DNA from: an uncultured Pelagibacteraceae bacterium
Lineage (GTDB): Bacteria > Pseudomonadota > Alphaproteobacteria > Pelagibacterales > Pelagibacteraceae
Assembly: GCA_902608845.1 (NCBI GenBank)
Contig: CACLPR010000009.1
Coordinates: 1 to 36,624 of the forward strand
Direction of reading: 5' to 3'
DNA length: 36,624 nt
The position numbers were made by a program, and so were the translations under genes. Below the pieces are notes generated by a model that saw only the letters and a list, made by a program, of their open reading frames with translations, did not search any database and was not told the origin of the DNA. Position 1 is the first letter of the stretch; each line of letters opens with the position of its first letter. Below are positions 26,523-35,206 of the stretch, one piece after another.

Positions 26523-28022
26523 ATGAACACAAAACTCAAAGTATCTGAAATTTCAAAAATTTATCCAGGATGTATTGCAAACGATAAGGTATCATTAGAA
26601 TTTGGAAGTGGGAAAATATATGCATTATTGGGAGAAAATGGGGCTGGCAAGTCTACGCTAGTTAAAATCTTATCAGGAGTAGTAAAACCTGATGAGGGCA
26701 AAGTTTTTTTAAATGATGAAAGCATTAAACTTAACTCTCCCCTAGATGCCAAAAAAAATAATATTGGAATGGTTTTTCAACATTTCAACCTCTTCGAGAC
26801 CTTATCAGTATTTGAAAATTTAAGCATCGATAGCGACAAAAAAAATGAAGATCTTAGAGTTTTAGTCAATGATATATTAAAAAAGTACAATTTTAAAATT
26901 GATCTAGATGTTCCAGTTTTAAATTTATCAGCAGGTCAAAAACAAAAAGTAGAAATTATAAGGTGTTTAATTAGAAATCCAAAAGTATTGATTATGGATG
27001 AACCTACATCAGTTTTAACTGAACAAGAAACTGATGATTTATTTGTTTCTTTAAAACAATTTTCTAAAGATGGAATTTTAATTATTTATATTACTCACAA
27101 ATTAAAAGAAGTTTTGTCACTTTGTGATGAGGTGGCCGTAATGAGAAAAGGTAAAGTGGTTTCGGTTAGCAATACGATCGATGAAAAAATTGAGAGTTTA
27201 GCGAATAAAATGGTAGGTGAAAATTTAAATACTATTAAAAAAAAAATTAATAATTTTAAAAATAGCGAGGAAATTTTAAAAATCTCAAATTTAAATTTTA
27301 AAAGTGACGACCCATATGAAACAAACTTAAATAATTTAAACCTTTCTCTAAAAAAAGGAGAATGTTTAGGTATAGCTGGAATTTCAGGAAATGGACAAAA
27401 TGAATTATTTCAAATACTGAGCGGAGAAATAATTACGGAAGATACTTCTATAATGTTTAGAAATAAAGAAATTGGGAAGTTAAATCCTAGAGAAAGAAGA
27501 GAATACCTTATGGCTTTTTCACCTGAAGATCGTATCTCTCAAGCTGCAGTCCCTGAGTTGAAGATATATGAAAATGTTGCTTTAAACAATTTTAAGTCAT
27601 CAAACTTTTTTGAAAAAGGTTTGGTGAATGAAAAGAAAATAAAAGAACATTCAAAGAAGATACTTTCTAATTTTTCTGTTAATACAGATAATGTTGAATT
27701 AAAAAGTCAATTTTTATCTGGCGGAAATCTTCAAAAATTGATTATTGGAAGAGAATTAATTACTTCACCTGAATTATTGGTATGCTTTAACCCAACATGG
27801 GGTCTTGATGTTGGTGCGATCAACTACATTCATGAGACATTAATTCAAATTAATGAACAAGGAAAATCATCAATATTAATTTCTACTGATAACGATGAAC
27901 TATTAAAATTAAGTGATCGTATTTGTGTAATTTATAAGGGTAAACTATCTAAAATAATGAGTGCAGATACTGTTACTGCTGAAAAATTAGGAATTTTGAT
28001 GGGTGGAGGTTCAATTGATTAA
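26523..28022 (+). CDS. BMP-family nucleoside ABC transporter, ATP-binding protein (two ABC domains)
   Basis: A 499-residue fused ATPase that powers nucleoside uptake. The first domain is complete: Walker A GENGAGKST, signature LSAGQKQKVE, Walker B VLIMDEPT. The second has a degenerate Walker A (GISGNGQNEL), signature LSGGNLQKLIIGRE and NPTWGLDVGA in place of a normal Walker B glutamate. This asymmetry is usual in the BMP/ribose-type importers. It is followed by two permeases with overlapping ends and the binding-protein gene, so the set is complete. A 139-base AT-rich region upstream (26384-26522) must hold the promoter, but I see no convincing boxes. Confidence 0.93.
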   Translation: MNTKLKVSEISKIYPGCIANDKVSLEFGSGKIYALLGENGAGKSTLVKILSGVVKPDEGKVFLNDESIKLNSPLDAKKNNIGMVFQHFNLFETLSVFENLSIDSDKKNEDLRVLVNDILKKYNFKIDLDVPVLNLSAGQKQKVEIIRCLIRNPKVLIMDEPTSVLTEQETDDLFVSLKQFSKDGILIIYITHKLKEVLSLCDEVAVMRKGKVVSVSNTIDEKIESLANKMVGENLNTIKKKINNFKNSEEILKISNLNFKSDDPYETNLNNLNLSLKKGECLGIAGISGNGQNELFQILSGEIITEDTSIMFRNKEIGKLNPRERREYLMAFSPEDRISQAAVPELKIYENVALNNFKSSNFFEKGLVNEKKIKEHSKKILSNFSVNTDNVELKSQFLSGGNLQKLIIGRELITSPELLVCFNPTWGLDVGAINYIHETLIQINEQGKSSILISTDNDELLKLSDRICVIYKGKLSKIMSADTVTAEKLGILMGGGSID

Positions 28023-29088
28023 AATTGAAAAGCGTAACGATGTATCTCGATCAATTTACTTTTTAACACCTGTTTTAGCGATTTTTCTCACATTATTTGG
28101 TGGTGGGATTATTTTTTTTATTTTGGGGTTTAATCCTATAGAGGCTTTAAAATTTTTTTTTATTACACCTATTTCAGATTTATACGGATTAAGTGAACTT
28201 TTGATAAAAGCTACACCACTTTGTTTGATAGCGATAGGTTTATCTTTTTGTTTTAAAAGTAATAATTGGAATATTGGTGCAGAAGGTCAGCTTATTTTTG
28301 GTGGAGTCGTTGGCGGCGGAGTCGCTTTATTATTTTATAATCATGATGGGTTTTATGTTTTACCAATAATTATTTTATCTGGAGCAATTGGTGGGATGTT
28401 ATTTGCAATGATACCAGCAATTTTAAAAACCTATTTTAACACTAATGAAATTTTGGTCAGTTTAATGCTGGTTTATGTTGCAAAATTATTGTTAGATTAT
28501 TTAGTGGTTGGTCCTTGGAGCAATCCCGAAGGTTTTAATTTTCCAGAAACAAGACAATTTAGTGAGTCTGCAAGAATGCCGATTTTATTCGACGGTTTAA
28601 GAATTCATGCTGGAATATTTATTACTCTGATCGCTGTATTCTTAAGCTGGCTTATTTTGTACAAAACTTATTTAGGTTTTCAAATAAAAGTTTCAGGCTT
28701 CAGTTTAAAAACTGCAAAATATGCAGGATTCAAAGGTAAGACAATGATTATTATTGTTTTTATGATTAGTGGAGCATGTGCTGGTCTTGCGGGTGTAGGA
28801 GAGATAACAGGGCCAATAGGACAATTACATAGAAATATTTCTCCTGAATATGGCTTCACGGCAATAATTGTTGCATTTTTAGGAAGACTTAATCCAGTTG
28901 GAATTATTTTTGCATCTCTAATTGTTGCTCTTACTTATTTAGGGGCAGAAACAGCTCAGATATTTTTGCAAGTACCAAAGTATACAGGTCAAGTTTTTCA
29001 AGGAATGATTTTATTTTTTCTTCTTGGGTCTGATTATTTGTTATTTTTTAAAATAAAATTTTTGGGTTTTAAAAAAAATGAGCTTTGA
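28015..29088 (+). CDS. BMP-family nucleoside ABC transporter permease 1
   Basis: An integral membrane subunit with about ten helices, 357 residues. NWNIGAEGQLIFGG near residue 80-95 is the signature of this permease class (N-x-x-x-E-G-Q), and GACAGLAGVGEITGPIGQLHR near residue 250 is also typical. I chose the TTG at 28015 because GGAGG (28005-28009) sits five bases before it; a GTG at 28003 would add four residues but puts the ribosome binding site inside the gene. Either way it overlaps the ATPase gene. The stop overlaps permease 2 by 11 bases. Confidence 0.9.
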   Translation: MIKIEKRNDVSRSIYFLTPVLAIFLTLFGGGIIFFILGFNPIEALKFFFITPISDLYGLSELLIKATPLCLIAIGLSFCFKSNNWNIGAEGQLIFGGVVGGGVALLFYNHDGFYVLPIIILSGAIGGMLFAMIPAILKTYFNTNEILVSLMLVYVAKLLLDYLVVGPWSNPEGFNFPETRQFSESARMPILFDGLRIHAGIFITLIAVFLSWLILYKTYLGFQIKVSGFSLKTAKYAGFKGKTMIIIVFMISGACAGLAGVGEITGPIGQLHRNISPEYGFTAIIVAFLGRLNPVGIIFASLIVALTYLGAETAQIFLQVPKYTGQVFQGMILFFLLGSDYLLFFKIKFLGFKKNEL

Positions 29089-30010
29089 TTTAAATTTTAT
29101 AGGTATTTTAATCGGTGCCATCATGGCATCATCAGTTCCTTTGATACTTGCCGCCTCTGGGGAATTAATAACGGAGAGATCTGGTGTTTTAAATCTTGGG
29201 GTAGAGGGAATGATGATCATTGGAGCAATTTCTGGATTTGCTTTAATGGTAGTGACTGATAATTTATTTTTTGCAGTTATAGGTTCCATGTTTTCAGGCT
29301 TAATTATCTCTTTGATTTTTGGATTACTAACCCAATCACTCCTTACAAATCATGTTGCCACAGGTCTAGCATTAACTATCTTTGGTATTGGAATGTCAGC
29401 GATGATAGGTAAGAATTTTGTTGGAATTCCAGGAAAAGAATTTCCGTTATTATTCCTTAGTTTAAAAGAAAGTATTCCTTTTTTGGGTCCCATATTCTTT
29501 GGTCATTCAATTATATTATATTTTGCATTTGGATTACCTTTTTTAACAAACTATTTTTTGAAGAAGACTAAAACTGGTTTAATTATCAGAGCCGTTGGGG
29601 ATTCGCCAACTTCAGCCTCTAATCAAGGAATTAATGTTACATTAGTAAGATATAGTTGCATTCTTTATGGAGGCGCAATGTGTGGATTGGCAGGTGCATA
29701 CCTGTCATTAATATACACTCCCCAATGGATTGAAAATATGACAGGGGGTAGAGGATGGATTGCACTAGCTCTTGTAGTTTTTGCAACATGGAGTCCGATT
29801 AAAGTTCTTATAGGTGCGCTAATATTTGGTGGAATTACAATTTTACAATTGCATATGCAGGCAGTAGGTTTAAGAATTCCAGTTCAATTATTAAGTGCAT
29901 TACCTTACATCATGACAATAATAGTTTTAGTCGTAATTTCTCGTGATAGTAGAAAAATAAAACTTAATACACCAACATCGCTGGGACAAATCTTCTATAA
30001 GGAAAAGTGA
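29078..30010 (+). CDS. BMP-family nucleoside ABC transporter permease 2
   Basis: The partner permease, 310 residues with eight or nine helices. The N-terminal AASGELITERSGVLNLGVEG block is the classic start of this permease (RSGV.N.G.EG). RAVGDSPTSASNQGINV is the cytosolic coupling loop that touches the ATPase, and GGAMCGLAGAYLSL follows. It is translationally coupled to permease 1 by an 11-base overlap. After its stop come 88 bases before the binding-protein gene, where a second promoter may lie. Confidence 0.92.
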   Translation: MSFDLNFIGILIGAIMASSVPLILAASGELITERSGVLNLGVEGMMIIGAISGFALMVVTDNLFFAVIGSMFSGLIISLIFGLLTQSLLTNHVATGLALTIFGIGMSAMIGKNFVGIPGKEFPLLFLSLKESIPFLGPIFFGHSIILYFAFGLPFLTNYFLKKTKTGLIIRAVGDSPTSASNQGINVTLVRYSCILYGGAMCGLAGAYLSLIYTPQWIENMTGGRGWIALALVVFATWSPIKVLIGALIFGGITILQLHMQAVGLRIPVQLLSALPYIMTIIVLVVISRDSRKIKLNTPTSLGQIFYKEK

Positions 30011-30098
30011 TGTGAGCTATTCCAAAATAAATATTTTTTTTTATTAGAATATTGATTAATTTATAGTATCACAAAATTAAATTTAAAGGGGAAATCAA

Positions 30099-31163
30099 AT
30101 GTATAAACTATTTTTAAGAAGTTTAATTTCTGTATTATTTTTGCTTGGCTTTAGCTTAAATGCAAATGCAGAATTTAAAGTTGGTTTTGTTTATGTTGGT
30201 CCAACTGGGGACCATGGTTGGACATACCAACACGACGAAGGAAGAAAAGCAGTAGAAGCAGCTGGAATAAAAACAACTTATGTAGAAAGTGTACCTGAGG
30301 GTGCGGATGCTGAAAGAGTGATAAGACAACTGGCGCAATCTGGTCATGATCTTATATTCACTACTAGTTTTGGATATATGGATCCAACTAACAAGGTTGC
30401 TAAAGATTTTCCAAATGTAAAATTTGAACATGCAACTGGTTACAAAAGAGATCATTCAAATGTTTCTACTTATTCTGCAAGATTTTACGAAGGTAGAACT
30501 TTATTAGGACATATGGCTGGAAAGATGACAAAGACAAATACTATTGGATACATTGCTTCTTTTCCAATTCCTGAGGTTATAAGAGGTATTAATGCAATGA
30601 CATTAGCTGCGCAAAAAGTAAATCCCGATATTAAAACAAAAATTGTTTGGGTTTTTACTTGGTATGATCCAGGAAAAGAATCTGAAGCAGCTCAAGCTTT
30701 GATTGATCAGGGAGCTGATATAATAATGCAACATACGGATAGTACTGCACCTGTACAAGTAGCTGAAAAAGCAGGAGTTTGGTCATTTGGTCAAGCAAGT
30801 GATATGCAAAGATTTGCTCCAAAATCAATATTAACGTCAATTATAGATGATTGGGCGCCTTACTATGTAGAAAGGTCAATTGCAGCAAGAGATGGCACTT
30901 GGAAACAACAAGATACTTGGCATGGATTAAAAGAAGGAATGGTAGCAATGGCACCGTATAATTCTGCAATGGGGGGTGATTTGGTGAAAGAAGTAGAACA
31001 ACTTCAAAAAGACTTAGCTTCAGGAAAAGCTCACTCATTTACTGGTCCAATTTATGATCAAAAAGGAAACATTCTTGTAGCCGAAGGTGCAGTAGCTGAT
31101 GATGGAATGTTAGCTGGAATGAATGTTTACGTCAAAGGAGTAGAAGGAGATATTCCACAGTAA
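30099..31163 (+). CDS. BMP-family substrate-binding protein of the nucleoside ABC transporter
   Basis: A periplasmic solute-binding protein of 354 residues. The signal peptide is cleaved after NANA (residue 24), giving EFKVGFVYVGPTGDHGWTYQHDEGRK, the usual BMP (PnrA) start. It is a soluble periplasmic type, not a lipoprotein. Later family features are GYIASFPIPEVIRGINA and the QGADIIMQHTDS hinge. PnrA-type proteins bind purine nucleosides, so adenosine or inosine uptake is likely. AAAGGGGA precedes the ATG, and a strong terminator follows. High expression is expected for a binding protein in an oligotroph. Confidence 0.94.
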   Translation: MYKLFLRSLISVLFLLGFSLNANAEFKVGFVYVGPTGDHGWTYQHDEGRKAVEAAGIKTTYVESVPEGADAERVIRQLAQSGHDLIFTTSFGYMDPTNKVAKDFPNVKFEHATGYKRDHSNVSTYSARFYEGRTLLGHMAGKMTKTNTIGYIASFPIPEVIRGINAMTLAAQKVNPDIKTKIVWVFTWYDPGKESEAAQALIDQGADIIMQHTDSTAPVQVAEKAGVWSFGQASDMQRFAPKSILTSIIDDWAPYYVERSIAARDGTWKQQDTWHGLKEGMVAMAPYNSAMGGDLVKEVEQLQKDLASGKAHSFTGPIYDQKGNILVAEGAVADDGMLAGMNVYVKGVEGDIPQ

Positions 31164-31188
31164 GAAATTTTATCAAAAGATTAAAACT

Positions 31189-31216
31189 AAAGGCCAGCTT
31201 AGTCTGGCCTTTTTTT
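31189..31216 (+). terminator. Rho-independent terminator after the binding-protein gene
   Basis: AAA then GGCCAG (31192-31197), loop CTTAGT, CTGGCC (31204-31209), then seven T (31210-31216). Its end overlaps the stop of the convergent phosphoribosyltransferase gene by two bases. Confidence 0.93.
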
Positions 31217-31739
31217 ATTTAGAATACTTTTTTTTCAAACCATCTATATCAATTTCATCATAATACTCTGATGGTTGAACAATCCATGGATCATTATCTA
31301 ATAAAATTGGACAGAAGTCAGGTGTAAAAGTGGAAGATTTTTTTTTCCAAAGACACGCTGTTTTAATTTTAATTATATGGTCCTTTACAGGTTCATATTC
31401 TTTAAGCCACTCTATACTTTTATTTAAAGTTAGTCCTGTGTCTGATAGATCATCTACTAACAATACATTTTTAAAATCTTCATTCGTTGCAATTGCACTT
31501 ATGTCTCTTGCAAATATTAGCTCCCCTTGTTTATCTTGAACCGTATCACCGGAGTAACTTTGAATTACAACATAAGCGGTAGGTAATTTAAAAATTCTAG
31601 ATAAAATATCTATAATTGGAGCTGCACCTCTCATGATACCAACTAATACTGTTGGCTTATATTTTTTTTCAATTTCTAAAGCAAGTTTTTCGACGACCTT
31701 TTTATATTCTTCATAAGTAATTATTAATTTATCAGCCAT
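31215..31739 (-). CDS. Purine phosphoribosyltransferase (Hpt/Gpt-like)
   Basis: Adds ribose-5-phosphate from PRPP to a free purine base to make a nucleotide. The PRPP-binding loop NVLLVDDLSDTGLTL (residues 91-105) is clear, and LVGIMRGAAPIIDILSR is the pyrophosphate loop (G-x-x-R-G). The C-terminal DNDPWIVQPSEY, with the aromatic W stacking on the base, resembles bacterial xanthine-guanine phosphoribosyltransferase (Gpt) and related archaeal enzymes. Base preference cannot be decided. It faces the nucleoside transporter genes, so import and salvage sit side by side. Confidence 0.85.
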   Translation of the reverse strand: MADKLIITYEEYKKVVEKLALEIEKKYKPTVLVGIMRGAAPIIDILSRIFKLPTAYVVIQSYSGDTVQDKQGELIFARDISAIATNEDFKNVLLVDDLSDTGLTLNKSIEWLKEYEPVKDHIIKIKTACLWKKKSSTFTPDFCPILLDNDPWIVQPSEYYDEIDIDGLKKKYSK

Positions 31740-31782
31740 AAAAATTTGGTATCATAAATAAAAATATTAAAAAAGGATAAAT

Positions 31783-32073
31783 ATGAAAACTTATTGGATA
31801 AGTCTATACTTAGAAATCTCAAACCAGGATAACTTAAAAAAATATGGAGAAAAGGCTGTTCCTGTTATAAAAAGTTATGGGGGAAAACCAGTAGTAAGAG
31901 GTGGTAAATTAAAGTCATTTAGTGGCCCAAACGTTCTGCGGACTGTAATATGGGAGTTTCCGACTTACAATGATGCTATGTTATGTCATGAGTCAACTGA
32001 ATATAAGTCTGCTTGGACTTATGCTGAGGTTACAACTAAGAGAATAATGTTTATTGTTGAAGGAGTAGAATAA
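31783..32073 (+). CDS. DUF1330 family protein, copy 1
   Basis: A 96-residue ferredoxin-like-fold protein, DUF1330 type: YWISLYLEISNQD at the start, the VIKSYGGKPVVRGGK block (GG.....RGG), VIWEFPTYNDAM and ESTEYKSAW at the end. The family is related to dimeric alpha/beta-barrel enzymes; members are mostly uncharacterised. The start follows AAAAAGGATAA. A second copy begins 54 bases after its stop, so this is a tandem duplication, old enough for clear divergence. Confidence 0.85.
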   Translation: MKTYWISLYLEISNQDNLKKYGEKAVPVIKSYGGKPVVRGGKLKSFSGPNVLRTVIWEFPTYNDAMLCHESTEYKSAWTYAEVTTKRIMFIVEGVE

Positions 32074-32127
32074 GAAGAAATTTGATAAAGTAAAAATTGA
32101 TTATATAATGATAAATAAAGGAAGGTT

Positions 32128-32415
32128 ATGAAAGGTTACATAGTTTGTGTGTGGGAAAAAATTAATAGTGAGGAAAAATTAAAGGAATATGCACTAAAAG
32201 CCAAGATTGCTGCAGATAAATACTCAGGAATATTTATAATTAGAGGTGGAAAAAATAGAACAAATGAAGGAATAAACTCTCCTAGAACAACTGTAGTTGA
32301 ATTTCCAGATTACAACACAGCAATAGAATTTTATGATTCCCCTGAATATCAAGAAGCTCTGGACGTTATTAAAGGGCATGCGGTAAGACATCATCAGATA
32401 GTTGAAGGTGCTTAA
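32128..32415 (+). CDS. DUF1330 family protein, copy 2
   Basis: A 95-residue paralogue of the preceding gene. It keeps the same blocks: YIVCVWEKINSEEKL at the start, YSGIFIIRGGKNRTNEG, RTTVVEFPDYNTAIEFYDSPEYQ and a final HHQIVEGA. The extra EG..SPR between RGG and the VVEFP strand is the standard form of the family, while copy 1 has SFSGPNVLR there. It has a good GGAAGG site before the ATG. The stop overlaps by 4 bases the end of the convergent glycosylase gene. Confidence 0.88.
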   Translation: MKGYIVCVWEKINSEEKLKEYALKAKIAADKYSGIFIIRGGKNRTNEGINSPRTTVVEFPDYNTAIEFYDSPEYQEALDVIKGHAVRHHQIVEGA

Positions 32416-33035
32416 TATTGTATAGGCTCATCGTCTATGGAACGCCATAAATACCAAGTAGCTACAGAACAATAGGGAGAAAACCTCTTTTTCAATCGAC
32501 TTACATAGCTCATGGGTGGTAAGTAACTTTTTCTATAATTGTTTGAAATAGCTCTAAGTAAACCAATATCTTGAACGGGCCATATGTTGGATCTATTGTA
32601 TGTAAATAGTAATATCATCTCTGCAGACCATCTGCCTATTTGTCTTAATTCAGATAAATAAAGAATTGCCTCCTCGTCTCCCATTTTTGTTATAACTCTT
32701 GGATTAAATGTTTTATTTACAAATTTTTTTGCCAACTCTTTTATTCCTCTAACTTTTTGTCTGCTTAAACCACATTTTTTCAACCTAGCCGAGGTAATAG
32801 CATTAACTACTTTTGGATTTATCTTTCCTCTACATTCTTTTTTAAACTTTAAAAATACAGAATTTGCTGCGGCGACACTTATCTGTTGCCCTATTATACT
32901 TTTACATAGAGATAAAAAAATATCTTTTCTTGTTGTTAAAGTTTTATCTTTGTATTTAGAGATAAGTTTTTTCATTATCCTGTCCTTAGAAAGAAACTTT
33001 ACTGCCTTTGACCAATAAATCGGAGGTTTACTCAT
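32412..33035 (-). CDS. DNA-3-methyladenine glycosylase II (AlkA-like, HhH-GPD)
   Basis: Removes alkylated bases from DNA as the first step of base excision repair. The helix-hairpin-helix is LRQIGRWSAEMILLF (130-144), and the catalytic Asp is Asp156 in WPVQDIGLLRA. IIGQQIS at 48-54 is the usual substrate-pocket block. At 207 residues it is the short bacterial form without the N-terminal AlkA domain. The start overlaps the transporter gene downstream of it on the map by 8 bases, so the two share a message. Confidence 0.9.
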   Translation of the reverse strand: MSKPPIYWSKAVKFLSKDRIMKKLISKYKDKTLTTRKDIFLSLCKSIIGQQISVAAANSVFLKFKKECRGKINPKVVNAITSARLKKCGLSRQKVRGIKELAKKFVNKTFNPRVITKMGDEEAILYLSELRQIGRWSAEMILLFTYNRSNIWPVQDIGLLRAISNNYRKSYLPPMSYVSRLKKRFSPYCSVATWYLWRSIDDEPIQY

Positions 33036-33909
33036 TTTTAAAAATTAAGTTTGGTTTTTTCAAATAGATTTCTCTTCTAAATATAATTAATGAAGATAAC
33101 ACTACAAGTAATGAACCCAATAAAGTTTTATAAGATGGTATTTCATTCCAAATAAGATAACCAAATACAATTGCAAATACTAAGCTTAAATATTTAAGTG
33201 GAGTAACTAAAGAAACTTCTGAAAGTTTATAGGATTGTCCAAGTAGTAAATTAGCAATGCCTCCAAGAAAACCAATCATACACAAAAGAATAAAATCTAT
33301 TAATGTAGGCATTACCCATCCAAATGGGATTGTAATCAAACCTAAAATAGATATTGCTACTGAAAAATAAAAAGAAATAAGCCAAACTGGTTCGGATGTA
33401 GATAACTGCCTTATAGCAATTGCAACATATGACATTCCTAAACAAAAAATTATAGGGTAAATATAATAAAAATTTAAAGTGGAAATACCTGGTTGTGTAA
33501 TAATTATTACTCCTAGAAAACCAATTAAAACTGCTAACCAACGATATTTACCAATTTTTTCTGACAAAAAATAAATAGATAAAATTGTTGCAAAAATTGG
33601 TGCTGCAAAAGAAATACCTACTACAGTTGCTAATGGTAAATTTCTTAGTGCAATAAATACTGATACTATTGCCATTAATCCTGCAGCACATCTAAAGAAA
33701 TGTAATTTAGGTCGATCTGTTTTATAAAAATTTGTGTAGTTTTCTTTTGGTATCAAAAAAAATATAGGTATTAGTCCACAAATTCCTCTAAAAAAAAGAA
33801 CTTCGCCAACAGGATAGTTTTCAGACCACTTAACAAGCACATCCATCATTGAAAATGCACACACTGACAGAAACATGTACAAAAAGCCTAATTGATTTCT
33901 AGATAACAT
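33028..33909 (-). CDS. EamA/DMT-family transporter
   Basis: A 293-residue inner-membrane transporter with ten predicted helices in two EamA repeats. The first repeat begins FLYMFLSVCAFSMMDVLVKW and has LFFRGICGL and RNLPLATVVGISFAAPIF; the second has LLGQSYKLSEVSLVTPLKYLSLVFAIVFGYLIWNE. The family exports or imports amino acids, nucleosides or other metabolites, and the substrate cannot be inferred. It is divergent from msrA with 34 bases between them. Confidence 0.88.
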   Translation of the reverse strand: MLSRNQLGFLYMFLSVCAFSMMDVLVKWSENYPVGEVLFFRGICGLIPIFFLIPKENYTNFYKTDRPKLHFFRCAAGLMAIVSVFIALRNLPLATVVGISFAAPIFATILSIYFLSEKIGKYRWLAVLIGFLGVIIITQPGISTLNFYYIYPIIFCLGMSYVAIAIRQLSTSEPVWLISFYFSVAISILGLITIPFGWVMPTLIDFILLCMIGFLGGIANLLLGQSYKLSEVSLVTPLKYLSLVFAIVFGYLIWNEIPSYKTLLGSLLVVLSSLIIFRREIYLKKPNLIFKNE

Positions 33910-33943
33910 GAATTAGATTATATTATTATTATAACATTAATCT

Positions 33944-34387
33944 ATGGAAATAGCAGTTTTAGCTTTGGGATGTTTCTGGGGTCCAGAAAAAAAATATGGA
34001 GAATTAGATGGCATCTACAGAACAGAGGTTGGATATTGCGGAGGAAACAGTCCTAATACAAACTATAGAGAAGTTTGCACAGGAACAACTAATCATGCAG
34101 AAGCTGTAAAATTAGAATTTGATCCTAAAGTTATTACATACGAGCAAATAATTAAGAGATTTTTTGAATTTCATGATCCAACTACACTAAACTCTCAAGG
34201 TCCTGATTTTGGAACACAATACAGGAGTGAGATCTTCTATCTTAATGAAGAACAAAAAAATATTGCTCAAAAAGTAATAGACGAAGAAAATTTAAAGTTA
34301 TCAGGAAAAGTTGTAACTAAGCTATCTGAGTTGAAAAATTACTGCACTGCTGAAGAGTATCATCAGAAGTATCTAGAAAAAAGATAG
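33944..34387 (+). CDS. msrA: Peptide methionine-S-sulfoxide reductase
   Basis: Reduces methionine S-sulfoxide in oxidised proteins. The catalytic Cys10 is in GCFWGPE, and VGYCGGNSPNTNYREVC, NHAEAV.LEFDP and DFGTQYRSEIFY follow as in the family. The second (resolving) cysteine is probably Cys134 in NYCTAEEYHQKY. At 147 residues it is a compact version without N- or C-terminal extension. One base separates it from the sulfurtransferase gene, so they are co-transcribed. The start has no Shine-Dalgarno sequence. Confidence 0.95.
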   Translation: MEIAVLALGCFWGPEKKYGELDGIYRTEVGYCGGNSPNTNYREVCTGTTNHAEAVKLEFDPKVITYEQIIKRFFEFHDPTTLNSQGPDFGTQYRSEIFYLNEEQKNIAQKVIDEENLKLSGKVVTKLSELKNYCTAEEYHQKYLEKR

Positions 34388-34388
34388 A

Positions 34389-35204
34389 ATGTCACTTGTT
34401 ACATCAGATTGGTTAGAAAATAATTTAAGTGACGTCAAAATAATTGACTGTTCATGGCATATGCCAGGAATTGATAGAAATCCTAAAGAGGAATACTCTA
34501 AAAATCATATTCCTGGTGCAATTTTTTTTGACTTAGACAAGAATTCAGATCAAGATACAGATTTACCTCACATGCTACCCACAAAAGAGAAATGGGAAGA
34601 AATAGTATCTTCAATTGGCATATCAAATACTGATAGAATTGTAATTTATGACAACTCTGATGTTCTAAGTTCATGTAGGGGGTGGTATAATTTTATTTAT
34701 TTTGGTCATGATAAACACCTAGTAAGTGTTTTAGATGGTGGTTTAAAAAAATGGTTGATTGAAAATAGGAAAACAACAAATGAAAAGACAATTTTAAACA
34801 AGTCAACCTATAGAGCAATAGAAAACAAGTCTCTAGTAAAAAATATTTTTGAAATAAATGAAAACATTGAAAAAAAAAAATTTACAATAATCGACGCTAG
34901 AAGTAGGGAAAGATTTAATGGAAGTGTTCCAGATCCCAGGAAGAATGTGAGAAGTGGATCTATTCCAAACTCTATATGTCTTCCATTTAAAGAAATTATA
35001 AATAGTTCAGACAACACTTTTAAAGGTGTGAGTGAGATCTCAAAAAAGTTCAGCGAAATTATTGATTTAAACGACGATAAAAGAGTTTTTTCATGTGGAT
35101 CTGGTATAACAGCATGTGTTTTAGGTCTTGCATATTCCCTGGTAAATAATACATATTCTCCTACAGTTTATGATGGTTCATGGGCTGAATATGGAAGAAT
35201 ATAA
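34389..35204 (+). CDS. Sulfurtransferase, 3-mercaptopyruvate type (two rhodanese domains)
   Basis: Transfers sulfur from mercaptopyruvate (or thiosulfate) to an acceptor such as cyanide or a thiol. The N-terminal rhodanese domain (residues 1-125) is inactive; the C-terminal domain has the catalytic Cys236 in the loop SCGSGITACVLGLA. CGSGVTA is the mercaptopyruvate sulfurtransferase loop, whereas thiosulfate enzymes have CRKGVTA, so the first activity is more likely. YDGSWAEYG at the end is typical. An 11-A run (34870-34880) encodes EKKK and could cause slippage. It sits 1-2 bases from msrA upstream and the RND adaptor downstream. Confidence 0.9.
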   Translation: MSLVTSDWLENNLSDVKIIDCSWHMPGIDRNPKEEYSKNHIPGAIFFDLDKNSDQDTDLPHMLPTKEKWEEIVSSIGISNTDRIVIYDNSDVLSSCRGWYNFIYFGHDKHLVSVLDGGLKKWLIENRKTTNEKTILNKSTYRAIENKSLVKNIFEINENIEKKKFTIIDARSRERFNGSVPDPRKNVRSGSIPNSICLPFKEIINSSDNTFKGVSEISKKFSEIIDLNDDKRVFSCGSGITACVLGLAYSLVNNTYSPTVYDGSWAEYGRI

Positions 35205-35206
35205 AA

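Noticed and set aside
30011..30098. Riboswitch upstream of the nucleoside-binding protein gene
   Set aside because: The 88 bases are A/T runs with no stable stems or purine-riboswitch core.
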